From positions 496,001-560,000 of the forward strand of contig QYRS01000014.1 of NCBI GenBank assembly GCA_006503535.1: a stretch of DNA of 64,000 bases, in the 5' to 3' direction. The position numbers and the translations under genes are program-made. The notes below the pieces were generated by a model, which worked only from the letters and a program-made list of their open reading frames with translations, did no database searches and was not told the DNA's origin. Shown one piece after another: positions 23,402 to 36,739 of this stretch; the first letter of the stretch is position 1; every line of letters starts with the position of its first letter. This stretch comes from Arthrinium phaeospermum (Eukaryota; Ascomycota; Sordariomycetes; Amphisphaeriales; Apiosporaceae).

Positions 23402-24215
23402 ATATATAAATTCTCATGTAAGCCCAAGAAGAACTATCTGGTGGTTGAGACAATTCGAATGGGCGCTGGGCATCTCGACGGGCGGAACTGTCAGAGAATC
23501 CAAGTGGTGATGTCACCAGATCTGGGGCCAAATCGGTCCCTGCGTTAGCGTGGGGGAACCTTCAAGATCGACCAAACGACCTGGGGAAAAGAAATTCGGG
23601 GACGCGTTTTCTCCCACTCAGCCCCAAACGCCAAAATGCGAAATCTCAAATTTCGATACCGATGCTTGGATGCCCTGGATTACGGGTCATTCCGTTAGAT
23701 AGCGGACTTATCGAAGTCGCCTGAAACCCAATGGAGGCAGATTCTTTAAAGCGACATTTTTAAGTGGCCTGTTCGCCTGTTCCTTTGTGTCCGAGGCACC
23801 TAATCGCATCCGGCCAGGCGTACTTACACCACAGTCCCATGTCAATTACCAGCATAGGCACACACACAATGTACTTCAGTCCCCATGTCACTCAGATCAA
23901 ATTGATCCCTATTATGTAGTCATGAGGATGTATAGAATAATATTTCTATATCTAGGTGCGTACACCTAATGCGATAGTACTGGCTCTCTAAAACGAGCCT
24001 TTTTCTTGTTGGATGCCAATTTTGCTCTCAAAAAATGTTTGTTTTCCACACGCCGACCGACCGACCGAAAAGGCCTAATTGAACCCCCCAAGCCCCTGTC
24101 CTGTCCTGTCCTGTCCTGTCCCCAGCTAAAAATGACAAGCCCCGGAGTCTCGCCGCCTTTTGGGCCATGCCAAAATCCCGAATATCAATACAATCCATCA
24201 CCCCTCCCCACTGCC
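23402..24215. other. Intergenic between glycosylase and Cnn_1N gene
   Basis: No gene is supported. It contains the CTGTC pentanucleotide array at 24097-24121 and two CCGAC-type repeats next to it. Confidence 0.45.
24097..24121. repeat. CTGTC microsatellite, five copies
   Basis: Five perfect pentanucleotide units lie just downstream of the 3' end of the Cnn_1N gene. Confidence 0.9.
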
Positions 24216-27210
24216 TCACGCCGCGTTCTTCTTGAGCCCGCTCATCCGGCCCAGGCCCAGCCACTTCGATCGCCTGCTGCTGGCGCTCTGCGGTGTATTC
24301 GGGACCATATCCGAGCCAGCCGTCATCGGCGTGCCAACCTCCTCCGTCTCAGCAATACCAAGAGTGCTGATCGGTGGTGGAGGCGCCCGGTTTCGTTGGA
24401 TCGGCGGCGGCGTGGCGCTCGTCAAGTCGTCTTCCATCGCCTCGGGCGGCCGGAAGGCCCACGGTCGAGCCGGCGGCGGCGGCACGCTCATCCTCCCCGA
24501 TCGATTCGACTGCCGCGGCGACGGCTCAACTGGTTGCTGTTGGTCGTCGACTGCAGCACCTCGTCGGAAGAGTCCATTGAGCCCACTAAACGCTCTAGAT
24601 CTCGTCGGCTGTCCCGCAATCGGAGGATACTGGTTCCGCTTCGAGACGGGCAAAGCGCCAGCTTGTTGTCCCTGTTGCTGTATCGGCTGATGCTGCTGTT
24701 GCATACGGGGCGCTGGCACTGACGAGTCGATGCTGCTGCTTCTTGCTCGCCCCGCCCCATTGCCAAAGCTAACCTTGCGCACGGGGTTCATCCTAAGTTT
24801 CCCGGCTGAAGGCGTCATGCTCATGGTATTGGAGCTCGCAGTCATACTACCCGTACGCGCATGTAGACTCGACCTACGAGTAGGCGGTGTGATACCACCC
24901 TCCGCCTCGTCGGGAGCCGGTGCCTGGAACGTGCCCGCTTCCGAGTAAGCCATCGTGGTTGACGCTGCGTCCACAGATTCTCGTTTCAATCCCGCGGCAG
25001 GCGAGCTGACCAGCCCGCTCCTCTCCATCTCCCCGAAAACAGCTTCCGTCTTCCACCCACCGTCAGGGAAACTGAAGAGATCCGGCTCCGGCTTTCCCGT
25101 TTTGCGAGAATGAGGCGGCATACCAAGGTTTCCATCGTCGCCCTTGGAACCTTCACGCATCCAGTAGTCGAAATCGCTATCCTCATCCTCGGAGTAGGCC
25201 TCGGCACCACCGTCCGAGTCCTCCGAATCCGACGACCAATCGTCCGCTCTGGCTCGCGACGATGTGGTTTCGCATGCAGAGTGCGGCCGAGGTGGCAAGA
25301 GGTGGGCATATTGGCTGTTATTTGCAAAACGGTTGACGTTGATATGCTGTGGAGGCTCCTCCCGGCGACTATTGAAGGCGGTTGTCGAAGCGGGTTGGGA
25401 AATCTGAGAGGATGCGTTACCTCCTCTCCCGTCAACTGACGATGCGAGCGAGTATTGGCCCGAGGACGCCTTGGAACGCGCATCGAATACACTAGTCTGT
25501 GGCGTACTTCTATGGTCATACGACAAGGTGTCGTTCGAGTTGTGATATCGACGCAGCGTGTTGGTGGACACGGTGTCGGGTGTTGGAGGTAGGGCTCGGG
25601 ATGCTGCCAAGTCTCTCTCGGTCGGAGTCGATGTCATCACACGTCGAAGTGCCTCTCTTTTCTCTTGTTTTGTTTTGATCTGGGACGCGGCCTGCGAGTG
25701 TCGCGCAGATGGCGACATCTTGATGCTGTTGCTGCTGCCCCGACTCGCGATGGAAGGTCTTCGCATCTGGCCGCCAGAAGCTAGTCGCGACTCCAGTCTT
25801 TCCAATTGCTGGAGGGGAGATGGCATATCGACCAAGGTGCCGAGCGACTGGAGTGGCGAGGGAAAGCCGGCACTGCTCTTGAAAGCGCCATTACCCGTCC
25901 TCGATGCACTGTTGCCGCCTCTTTGGCACTCCCAGCTCGGCTGCTTCGCCGGAGCGGGCAAGTCTTCGATCTTATCGTCGGAGAAGTCCAGTGGGTGGGG
26001 CTGTGGGGAGGCAAAGATCTTATCCTTGCAGCCGCCGTAGACACTCGTGAAGGAGCTCTCGCTCAGTACGCTGAGGCTGGGGCTAGTAATCCTAGCAAGC
26101 TCGCTGGGATCAGCGCTGGACTGTGACACCTTGCGCAGGTGGAAGATGCTGCTTTTGTTGTTGAGAATGACGTTTCGCAGATTCTCTGTATGCTCGCTGC
26201 GTTCCGACATGAAGCTGGGCATCCGGTCCAAGACCTTATCGTTGTCAACATCGAGTGCGCCCGGGAAACGCTCGGCTTTGGGCGTGGAGGCGGCCGGCTC
26301 CTCCAGGTCGGATTCATCGTTGCGCGAGTGTCGGTACGTTCCGTCGGCCTCGACCTGCCGTACCATTTCTCTCTCCAAGAGGAGATCCCCTACTCTCTTC
26401 TCCAAGCCCATGATGAGGCTAATAGCCTCTTTAAGTGCTACGTCGCGCTTATTCAGTTCGGACCAGACGTTCTCGTTGAGCTCCATCAACTCAGCTTGAT
26501 CCCTCTGTAAGGTGGCATTTCTCTGCTCCAATGCATTCTGCCGCTCCCTTCGATGGTACAGTTCAACCTTCAGGTCGAAGTTTTGTTTGTGCAAAGTCGA
26601 CAGAGTCTATATGGGTAGATTGTTAGTATCGTAGACGCCCCCAGTTGTGTTCAAGTCGGCATGATAATAGGGCATTTCTCACCTTTTCCATTTCTTTGGC
26701 GCCATATCCCTTCTGGCTGTCGGCCTCGTCGCCACTAGCCGAGCGTGGCCGCCGTCCCATGGCTGTCGTGCTCCTCCGCAAGGGCGAGCTGCTCAAATCT
26801 TCATCTCGGAATCCTCCAGTCGGCGTGTTTCGACCTGTGCTGGTCCTTGGGGAGTTTCTAGCGCCATCCTGCCTCTCCTGCTGCAGCCGTTCCTGGAGAT
26901 AGCTGGATATGGCTGGGATCCTGTTTGGCCTCGCATCATCGCTCATTTCTCTTGCTAATCGTGAAGGCGGCCTGGTGTTTGTCGCGCTGACGTTGGAGCT
27001 TGCGCAGCGAGAATGGTGGTGTTTGTGAACCGGGTGAGACTGCGATGGCCACCCAGAAGAAGAGGTTTGAGATAGAGAGCTGTTTGTGCTTCTCGAGGTA
27101 CCCTGGGTGTTCGAAGAATGGCTAGTAGCGATGCTCGAACTGGAAAAGGCCCGGGGGTGGGAAGAGTGACGAGAGCCTCTCAGCTCCCTCGGGCAGGTAC
27201 TCCCATCCAT
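24216..27210 (-). CDS. Cnn_1N-domain (centrosomin motif 1) protein
   Basis: There are two exons, 27210-26683 and 26606-24216, with a phase-0 intron (donor GTGAGA, acceptor ATAG). The product is about 972 residues. The intron lies inside the key motif: exon 1 ends GYGAKEMEK and exon 2 starts TLSTLHKQNFDLKVELYHRR. Together these form the Cnn_1N helix that binds gamma-tubulin complexes in centrosomin/Mto1 relatives. A coiled coil continues to about residue 265. The remainder is Ser/Pro-rich and disordered, with an acidic patch (SDSEDSDGG) and a basic C-terminus (KWLGLGRMSGLKKNAA). The first 175 residues are Ser/His-rich. A role at the spindle pole body or other microtubule-organising centres is likely from the family. 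Confidence 0.85.
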
Positions 27211-30200
27211 TATGAATCAAACAGCAGCGAGTGCCGTGTCCAAGCATCCACTTGGCAATGAGACCAACGAAAGTACTTTAGAGTGGTACTTGCATTTAGC
27301 AAACACGTCAGTGCTAAGAAAGCGGCGCTAGCCAGCCACTGGACGCCAAGGATTGGCTGGAGAGGTGATTCGGCAGGCTGCAGGGGCAAAGACACTGGTC
27401 AGGGTATCGCTTGAAACAACCTGAGAAGTGACGAAAGACCCTGTGTAATGGAGAATCCTCCTGCGACCAACAAAGAGCAAAAGAGAGCGACGTTGCTAGG
27501 AAGCTAGAAAAGCGCCCGTTGCGTTAGCCGTTCAGTATGGGGTGGTCGTGGCGCGAACTACCACTCAAGGTTTTTTCCGCGCAAGACGTTGCTCGGGCAC
27601 CTATATCAACGGCCTGATATAGCTGTGCGTTGGTCGGGATTCGCGACTCAGTTCGGTGACGCGATGCGGAGGCTCTTATCAGAACTGTCGTAAGACTGTT
27701 TGTCGCTTAAGGCTTACTGCCCAAAAAGCCACGTGCTACGACCTCCGAGCTCCTCTGCCGGTATTGGCAGCTAGGTTGCGAACCTGCGACCGAGGGTAAG
27801 GACTTGTATCGGACCAAACTGCAATTCCTCAATTGCAGAGGCTCGTCGAGGGCAGAATAAATGCGAAGAGAAGATGCAAGACCGCCAAGCCGTATGACTT
27901 GGAAAGTAGTGAGCTGAAGAAGATGATATGTCTCTCCGATGTGCCGTAATGTCTCGTACAGACGGGAGGGTCGCGATTGGCTCGTTACATGCGCGATCTA
28001 ATTGGAATGGCGTCGAGAAGAAAGCCAGCTCGGAAAGCTCCCCGGTGGGATGCGAGAGTATTGATGAAAAGAGAGAAGAGGCGACCACCGCCCAAGTAAG
28101 TGCAATTCAAGTTGGCGCAGTCGGTATTCGGACCCGATCTGATGCTAGACAATTTTGACGATAGGTGAAGACAAGGTTTCGGTTCTCTCGATGCCAGACC
28201 TGGACACGCGATAGCTAGCTTATAATGACGGGAATGAAACAAGAAAAGAAAGCCACCCTCAGCAGAAGCAAAATAACAATCAATAGAAAAGAGTGAAGTG
28301 GGCAGCAATGGGGTGGATCGTGCTGTATGGAGGTGACAGCGAAGTCGACGTCCCAGCGGTCAATCGATGTTGTAGTTGTAGTAGCAGCGCAAGGGCAGTA
28401 GGCGAATGACAGCAGAAGGGTCTCTAGGAACTTTAGAACAGCTCAGGTCCGAGGTGGGATGCGAGTGGGTAATTGAGAGTGACCGACGTCGTAGTCGAGG
28501 GGGGCCGTTCTGTTCTGGGCAAAGAGCCAAGCCGAATGTGCTGAAGCTCCTGCAGCGGCTTCCCTGTAATAGGTTGCATGGCGAGGAACCCTGCCCGTCG
28601 TCGGTAGCCCATCTCGGACTACCACTGAGCCACTACACGGCACTGCAGTAAGTGCTAGCCAAAGGTGACCTATCCCAGCTTGCATGTGCCTGCTTCCCAT
28701 GGGCGATCCATGGGCGATGGGCTAGGCAGGTAGCCGACGTCAACGGGAGTCACAGATGAAAAGCGAGTGGATCCTTCTCTCCATCGTTGCTTGCCTTGTT
28801 TCAATTCGCACTTGCCTGCTTGCGTCGCCTTGCATTCGATGGGTTTATTGGAGTGATCAAATCGGTTTAACATGGAGACTGCGCGGGTGCTAAGAATTTA
28901 GTGTGCCGAGCAGGCTGTCTGTCGCGCCAACAGTTCCTGCGTTCAAGTGCGTTGCCCAGTTGCTGCATCCAGGATCAGCGAGTTGACGGGGATCAGACGG
29001 TTTCCTTCTTTTTAGTGTGCAACTAACTTGTGTATTTGGGCGTGTATCCTCCAAAATCGAGATAGACATCATCCGTGGTCACGGCGGGAGAAGATACGTG
29101 TACGGTGTACCTGAAGATGCGATGGGAAAGACGCGACGGGATCAGCAGAAGCGGCTGCACTTCAATGCTGAGGATCAAAATGCAATGATTGATGGGCACA
29201 TAAAACAACAATCGTACATGTTTGATCCAACAGTACCTTCCGGCACCCGCATGAAATCGCAGCTCAAGTCGGTTGAAGCTTTCCTGGATTGGATGCAGTG
29301 CATTGAAAGGGGATCGGATGTGCCAAGGACCTTTTGCCGCTGCTCTTGCCTGGTCGACGGATCCGATGTTCCATCAGCACATGGCCGCACAGAGCTCAGC
29401 GTGCTGCTGTCCACTTTTGGTCCAGCAACTACCGCAGACACGGACATTTCCGTCTAAACAATTGCAACATTGCCGGACATCATCAATATCGGGTACGAGG
29501 CCGGATGCTTGAAGTGATTGATTGTGACCAACGAGTCACGGCGGCCAGCTACTCAAATCAGTGTTGATGTGACGAACAGGGAAGGGAGCTCAGAGAGCTT
29601 CAGCATGGTGCCAGGGTTGATTTTTTTAAGCCGCCTAGCCAGAACGAGCTGTAGCTCGCCGGGCAAGACCCGGGACCGGGGTTCAACTGAACCTCTCCGC
29701 TCAGGGTTTAGCTTCCACGACGCTGGGAAGAGTCGTGATTGGCCGTCACACCCTCAACCACACAGCAAATGGAGGTGACGGCTTCCTTCAATCTTGACAG
29801 AGTGTGTGACGAGAAAGAAAAAAAACCAGGGAGGCAGGCGGGGCAGGCAAACTGGCAGGCTGGGCCTGTGTGTCTTGTCTCTGTCTCTCTTTTCCCCCAT
29901 CTCCATCGTCACCTTTCGAACCCCTGCTGCTCAAATGTCTTGGGTGTCGCGCGTTGGCGACTCGCGAGTCTGCGACCGGACGCGCAACGTGATTTCGTTT
30001 CCATGGATGCAACCAAACGTCCTAATCGAGCTACCAACGCGAAGTTAGCAATAGATACCCAAAACCCATCACCTACTGTACGCGTACATTCCCCATCCCA
30101 GATGATATCGCAATCAATTGAATGGGTATCGAAATTTGATATTTGGGATAACTGTTTCCTCGATACAAGGATTTGACCTGTGAAGGACATGCCGATTGTT

Positions 30201-32679
30201 GCGTTGTTCTTTTGCGGCCTGATGGTTTTTAATCAATTCAGCCACGCATCTTCAATCTCGAGATTGATGGATCGCCCCTCTCCGGTCGCTAATCGCTCGC
30301 GGCCTCCAGTTTTGCCAAAGTGCTTGCATGAAGGATCATCCCCCAAACGAAGCCCACAGATAGGGCGTTCTCTTTCTTCTGCTGAACTGTCAAAAGAAAC
30401 GTCCGGGGTGGTGCTTGCTTGTTTTAGCGCTTCATGTCTGGGGCGCCCGCCCGCGCCCAGGGCTAACTGGAATTAATGTCCGCAACACGCCGGGCGCTCA
30501 CTAACGGCCGGAGTTGCAGCCCAGACTGCAGCTTCTGGCCCAGCTGAGACTGGCAACGCTTATCGTCCCACTTGGGCGACACCATGGTCAGAAGAGCAGC
30601 ACTCTACCGCAAATATCGCCTTTTGTGATTTAGTGGCAGTGGTCTCATTGAGTGGTATTTCGTATCCGATCGCAATATACGAATGATACTCCGTACAGGT
30701 GCACTCCTTGTGGGCACTCGGAACATTTTGAGATCCATTTCGAGATGAAGGGGCTCCCCAGAACCAGATTCCATAAATAGGTCATTTCTGGTCTGTGTCC
30801 ATTGCCAGGCCCCTTCCTGCCACAGCAACAGCTACGCCGACTTACAACTAGAAGAAGCACAGGACTCAAACATTCGGACAAAAGCGATAATACGGGATCA
30901 AATCCTCGATTGCTACGACAACTGCAACTTCGCACCGACGGCGAAACCATTGTGCACCTCTCTCGTAGGATCGCGCTATCACTAAGTAGCGCCAGACATT
31001 GTGCATTAGCGGGCAAAGTCCGGGTGGTTTCAGCGGTTGATCCCGTCCTAATGCTTTTCCCCTTCGCCCGATGATGCAACCGACTCCCAGCGTCATCCTG
31101 CACAAACGCTACTGGCCAGAGGTGCCAGACGGGAAGAAGTGGGAGTTGGAACTTGGGGAGCCACACACGCGGTAGGGAGCGGACTGCTGTCAGTGTCAGA
31201 TGTAGATAACAACTGGCTGGGAGAATGCGTTAGACTTGACGCAGGTCGGTGCGACAAACAGCCAATGAGGAAGCCATCATTACTCGGCGTTGGCTTCCCC
31301 ATCCCAATCACACGACGCGGAGATGGAGGTGCCCTGGCCTTCTTCAACATCAACCCATCCGCATGCCGGCTAAATGAGGGATCCCGCCCGCACGTCTCCA
31401 GTCGGGGCGCTGCGGGAGGGCTTTCGGTCGCTCTCATTCGGCGCCGTCCACCGAATGAGAGCTGTGCCGGCTCCCACTTTTCCCCGCGGCCCCCACTGGC
31501 GATTGGCATCGTGTCCTGTCAGTCAGTCGCCCATGCATATCGCATAGAACCGTGTAAGAGCTAAGGCAACTACAGTCGGATTCGGCGGTTACGTGCAGCA
31601 TCGAACACTGGAGCGATCCGATTGCAGACGGGGCCTCTCCTCCACCCATTGCGTGACCCCAACCATTTTTGGAGATGGTGGTGTCTCGGGCTGCAACGCT
31701 GTTTGGGCATCCACCTCTGTGCGTCTTGATACCCGAAAGGGAAATTTGAGGTATATATGGTTGGCAGAGGCAGGCAGAGGGTGCAGTGCAGCTCTATCAA
31801 CTCGTCCTACGTGTCAAGTTTCTGACCATGCATACATATCTGTACGTCGGCCATTGGTCTCTGGTCAGCTGGCTGTCTCGGGTACTGGTTTCGCCAGCGT
31901 CGGCAAGTCTGTACAGCTTCCCCTTGGGACCTCCAAACGAAGGGTTCGACGATGCAGCGACTTGACCGTAACGTCTTCGAACTGAGTGATTGGTCTCAGT
32001 TATTTACGGCATTTTATTCCAGTTGGTGATTGGCCTTCCTGGCTGGCTGGCGAGGGTCCTGCTGATTGGCTCCTGAAACCACGAGAACACTTTAGCAGGT
32101 CGAATGAATCGCCCAGGATTTAATTGTCGTATCCCATCTACTAGAAGGCACATGGTGTGAGTTTACCCAGGATAGGCAGGAATGTGATGGTTGCTGCACG
32201 CTTCGGAGGCTCTCATGGATACCAAGATGGTGTATTCCCCCGGCCCATGGCATACGCGTCATCAACAAAAATAAATCCAGCGAAAGTATATTTCCATAAA
32301 ATGAATAGACGATTCCAACAAAACCCCCGTGGTGTAATGGATAGCTAGAATACATAGAGTTTGTTCTGAGCCTTTTCCGGCATGAGAAAGGAGTAAAAGA
32401 GTTGAAACTCGAAAGACCGACGTTGCAATATGTCCAAGCACAATAATAATATGTATCCAACTATTACAAACCGAAAAAGAGAGCGACAGTTTAAGGAAAC
32501 GACGAGCAACGACTGGAGTTAAACCTGACCCTGATACGGCTCCTTCATGCCCATATGCCCCTACTCGCTTGCCAATGCCGTTCCGAGTAAACGCGCTGGA
32601 GATTCCTTCTTTCCAACGACTTGACGAAGTGATACTTTTCAAGGTCTCCTTGCTTTCCAATGCCATCGATGTGGTCGTT
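27211..32679. other. 5.5 kb gene-poor region
   Basis: The left few hundred bases should be the Cnn_1N promoter. No open frame shows a domain or a convincing spliced extension. An ATG frame at 30189-30476 starts with a hydrophobic segment but has no other support. A short tRNA-A-box-like stretch at 32329-32345 lacks a matching B box and T arm. Confidence 0.5.
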
Positions 32680-35184
32680 CTAACGTCTTGCATTAGCTTC
32701 TGAGCCGCTTCCCAGCATTGGTCCACTTGACACCGTATGCACTTGGCCAGTATCTTCCATGGATACTATGGACACTCTGTGCGATCCCGGGCGTTGCTCT
32801 CCCTCGAGAACCAAGTTTGACCCCTCCTCGGCCTGGAATGTACGTCCTGGCTCGCTAGACGCGTGCTCAGCATCCACGTTGGTCACAGTGTCCTCTGATG
32901 CTTCCGTGGAACCATGTAGGCTGACGACTGTTGCAGTTTGGCTGTTGACTGCTTCTGGCTTGGTCTCTTCTCCCAGGAGTCCGCGATTGAGCCTTGGGTA
33001 CTTGAGGTCGTCAATATTGAGATCAGCTAGTCGATCCTCGGGGCGCGTAACGGGAATATTATCGGTGCAGCCACTCCATTTTCCATGTCCAAGCTCGTCC
33101 TGTGCAAGGCGATGTAGTTGTAGAGCGCCGTTCGTCCTCCATTCCAAGTATTCGTACTGCCTATACCGTCGTCGTTTATGTAGGCAGCGCATAAACGGGT
33201 CCAGAGCGAACGACATCAGAATAATAAGCGCCCCTAGGATATACGTAAACAAAAGCCCGAAAAGGCTGAAAGAAGCATATCCAGAGCGTCGGACTTTCTG
33301 CTTGTTTGTTAGCAAAGTGATCAGACATTCTCAATCGCCTTCGCATACACCCATAGGGTCTCAAGACTTGAATAGTAGCGAAATATCAACGTACCTGGCT
33401 TTGACAGAGGTGACGCTCTTGATCATTGACTGGTGTGGCAATGGAACTTTGCAGGTTAGCATCTGCATGACTGTACCCAAATGCCGTATTGACAAAGGCG
33501 GCCTGGTGGAGAGCGAGTGTCGAATTCCACCAGTTTGTGACATCAAGATGCCATTGATTTTTGGATATACCGAGCTGAACACCAGAAGCCAGGAGTGTCT
33601 GCGATGCTAGAGCTTTGGCTGCAAATGTTATCAAATTATTATAGATACCGGACTTGCTTAAGGTGTTAATTCTTGCAGCCCAGTCGAGCCTGTTGCCGCG
33701 TTCAGTGTTTGGGATATCGGCGTCTCCGGAATTGAAATCATCCAACGTCATATTGAAGAGGGGGTAGGCACCAGCTGTGGCGTCCATCCAACCTGCGAGT
33801 GGTCCGCAACCTTCTGGGATCTCATACTCCGGATTACACCATTGGAACTGCTGTTTGCAACCTAGCGGAGAGGCTGCCTCGGAGGCCATGTATACTGTAC
33901 CAGCTGATTTGGCATGAGCTGATCCCATTTTTCCCCGAGGTTGAGTCGCCCTATACCAGGCATCATCCGATTCCTGGGCAAATACGACCCCGTTACCGGA
34001 TAAGAAAACGATGATGACGTCCCCATCCATAGACGCGATAGCATGGCCGGGAATAAAAGTGCTTTCATTTTGGACCAATGAACCATTGAATGATCTCGAG
34101 AGCTGGGCACTATGTCCAAAACCATTAGTTATATGCACGTCTTATTTAGGGAGACTAGAGGTTATCCAAATCTTGAAATAATTTCAGAGATGGTTTGAAA
34201 TTATTCGTACCTTAAGCGAAAGTTTAGCCCAGTATTCGTACTTTCCGATTGCGTATACTGAGCCTGCAAATCCGGCACCGCGTATGTGTCGCCAGGTGAC
34301 GTCTTGTTTACAGTAGTAGCAAGATGGTTTCCGTAATTGTACCTGACAAAGGTCTTGTTGAAGTGGATATAACTGGTCGTATAGTCTTTAGTTCTCAATG
34401 GGGCACATGATAGTACCTGCCTCCAGATGAACCTCTTTTCTTGCGGAGCATTGAGCCCCATATGGTTGTTACTATCAAGGTAGCCTGTGTCTAGACGTAT
34501 GTTTGTGGCATTGTCGCGACATACGTCTGACGCAAACGGACACCCATAGTTGGTATCAGACGTGGTCGGAAGGCTCTGAACAACAAATCGGTTGCAGTCA
34601 AATAAGTTGGTGCCCTGATCTGCATAGCACTGCTGTACGTAGTTTGCTGCGTCGTTCATCTGGTTTGCTATCCAGCTGTTTATCGCGAGAGTTGAGGTCA
34701 GATTAGTATTATCCAACGACCAAGCCAGCAGGCCGCAGTTGTCCCCGTTTATCAGCACCTCGTCGCCCATGGCAGAGGTGATCTGAGAGGAGTAACCGCC
34801 GGCAACTGTGAACCCCACAATGAACAAGATGGCGAATACGAGGAGGGGCAACAGGCGGAGAAGAGCCCCAACGTGCAACTTGCGCCACGCCCAGGCAAGA
34901 AGTAGGAGGGAGAAAAGGCCGGAGTCGGGGCTTGGGGAGTTTCGAAGGAGGACTTGTCGTTGATGATAGATGGCGTCCTGAGCGCCTTTCTTGGAAGTGC
35001 AGGTGTGAAAGGCGAAGCAGAGCATCTTCCAGAGCCGGGAAGCAACAAACGGCACAAATATGGCGGTGAATGCAATCAGGATGTTACCACTCTTCTGAGT
35101 CGTGGTCAATGTCGCGCCCATGACGGCAGAGCCTCGGGACCAGTTGGTCCAGACACCCAGGTAAATCCGATCATCTGTATCCAT
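32680..35184 (-). CDS. Multi-pass membrane protein with large glycosylated ectodomain
   Basis: There are three exons: 35184-34211, 34109-33395 and 33297-32680. Introns begin GTACGA and GTACGT and end ATAG and GCAG, in phases 2 and 0. The product is 768 residues. Membrane segments are NILIAFTAIFVPFVASRLW (about 32-51), LLRLLPLLVFAILFIVGFTV (about 108-130) and GLLFTYILGALIILMSFAL near residue 580. Between the second and third lies an ectodomain of about 440 residues with many N-x-T/S sites and paired cysteines (CYADQ, DCNRF, GCPFASDVC, QFQWCNPEYE). The C-terminal 180 residues are acidic, Ser/Thr-rich and presumably cytosolic. This three-TM layout is common in uncharacterised proteins of Pezizomycotina. 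I do not know the function. Confidence 0.85.
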
Positions 35185-36739
35185 TGTGCCTAATCACTTG
35201 CCAGTATATATACGACTCAGATGCTAGAGACGTGTTAATGGTACTGGTCGACGAAGCACTCAAATGTTCGTTCGTTGGAGGTAACCTGCTCCCCGTGAGC
35301 CTTCCATTAACGCTAAGTTGATGTAGATTGCATGGGTAAGGACAAGAAGAAGTAGAGAAAAGACGTCAAAGAGGTCTTACTTCCGATTAGTTGCCCAATC
35401 TGAAAAGCAAAATTTAGTGGGAAGATGACTGGCTGGTAATATGATATTTGGTAATAGGATAGATAGTAATGGGATAACTGGCTGGCTAGTCTAATAGTAA
35501 CAGGGGGTCAGGAAAGCTTCTAGCGGTTGATTGTGTTCATGCTGATGGACAACTTGGACAAGACGATAATGACGACCTGCCCTTGTCTCAGGCAGGTGAG
35601 TCTGTGTAATATATATAGATCGCATATAATGAGCAGGAAAGGTGTTGCACCGAGGATGGTTTTACAATTGCCCCCAACCAGTAGGGCCCCCAATCATTAT
35701 GCATGTAAGCAGGTACAGCTTTTCAGCTTATCAAGGCTGGCACCAATAGCCAGCTGGAGATAGAAACAACAGCAAGGCTCGTACGCAACCCGTGTTTGAA
35801 TGACGCATTGAATCTAAATCTCTGACAGGATGTGGTTACACCGTAACTTTTTGTACGGGCGAGGAGGCAGAATGCGACAATAGATATATATAGTACGCCG
35901 TGCAGCCCAACCGCATGAGTTAAAGCTGCGCATATGATTGGATATCCATCTCGGTGAAATTGACCCCCAAAGGGATCTACATGAACCGCCCCCAACTGCC
36001 TGGGGGCGGGGCCTTCTCTTTAACTGTGACAATTTTCCCAGATATTGAACGTCGAAGGTTCTGCCAAGGAAACGCTTGAATATATTATAGTAATTAGTAC
36101 CAGAGACGCCAGGACGCAGCAATAAAGAAGAAGGAAAAAGGTTCGCGTGACTCCATTCGGTGCCGATTCCGCTCGCAGCCGCATCTGTCCAATAACAACC
36201 AGCCGGAGAGGCTAGAGATGGCTTCCCCTGTCGTACGGCGTGGAGGAGGGGGTGGTAAGCGACTTTCGGCGTTTATTTCTTCCTGTTCTAGTGGTTATTC
36301 CACGTTAATCCAGTGTCTCACGAGGGATGGAATTACTGATTATTCCTGAAATTTCCACTATTCCCTCTCGAAACATTGTATTCAACCTAAGAAGAGTAGA
36401 TGCTGACACCAAGAGTCGATAGGTGGTCGACGAGGGAGAGGGAGTCCTAACCGGAAGGGAGTCCTGGCCGGGGAATGCTGGCCGGCGAAGGGAGGGTGTA
36501 CCGCACTAAATGGCGTCCAAGTGAAGAGAACTGGCGATGGGAGTTGATACTGGATTCGATGTGGGAAAGGGGCTAGCGTCGATGAAGATGGAGTAGTTGG
36601 CATTGACGGGGCAGCTGATGACGGGTGTTGGCGTACACGGTACCCTTCGACACGACACACCACTATATAGCGCGGAGCAACCAAGGCTAATTGAATGTAT
36701 TTTTGCAACTGGGATGCTATTTACAAGCCACCCATCCTT
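35185..36739. other. Intergenic, contains a dispersed repeat
   Basis: No gene is supported. It holds the promoter of the membrane-protein gene on the left and repeat copy B at 36257-36411. The stretch around 35380-35500 is AT-rich and repetitive, with GGTAATA/GATAGTAATGG units. Confidence 0.45.
36257..36411 (-). repeat. Dispersed repeat, copy B (inverted partner at 20458-20612)
   Basis: The reverse complement starts GGTGTCAGCATC and aligns gap-free with 20458-20612 at roughly 85% identity by hand count. Similarity stops on both sides at matching points, as expected for a mobile-element fragment. Confidence 0.75.

Noticed and set aside
30189..30476. 95-codon frame with a hydrophobic start, possibly a small secreted protein
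   Set aside because: There is no cysteine pattern, homologue or promoter support. The length is within chance for this composition.
32329..32410. tRNA-Arg-like A box (TGGTGTAATGGATAGC) with a weak GAGTTGAAACTC downstream
   Set aside because: No acceptor-stem pairing and no proper T arm could be drawn; at most a decayed tRNA or SINE remnant.
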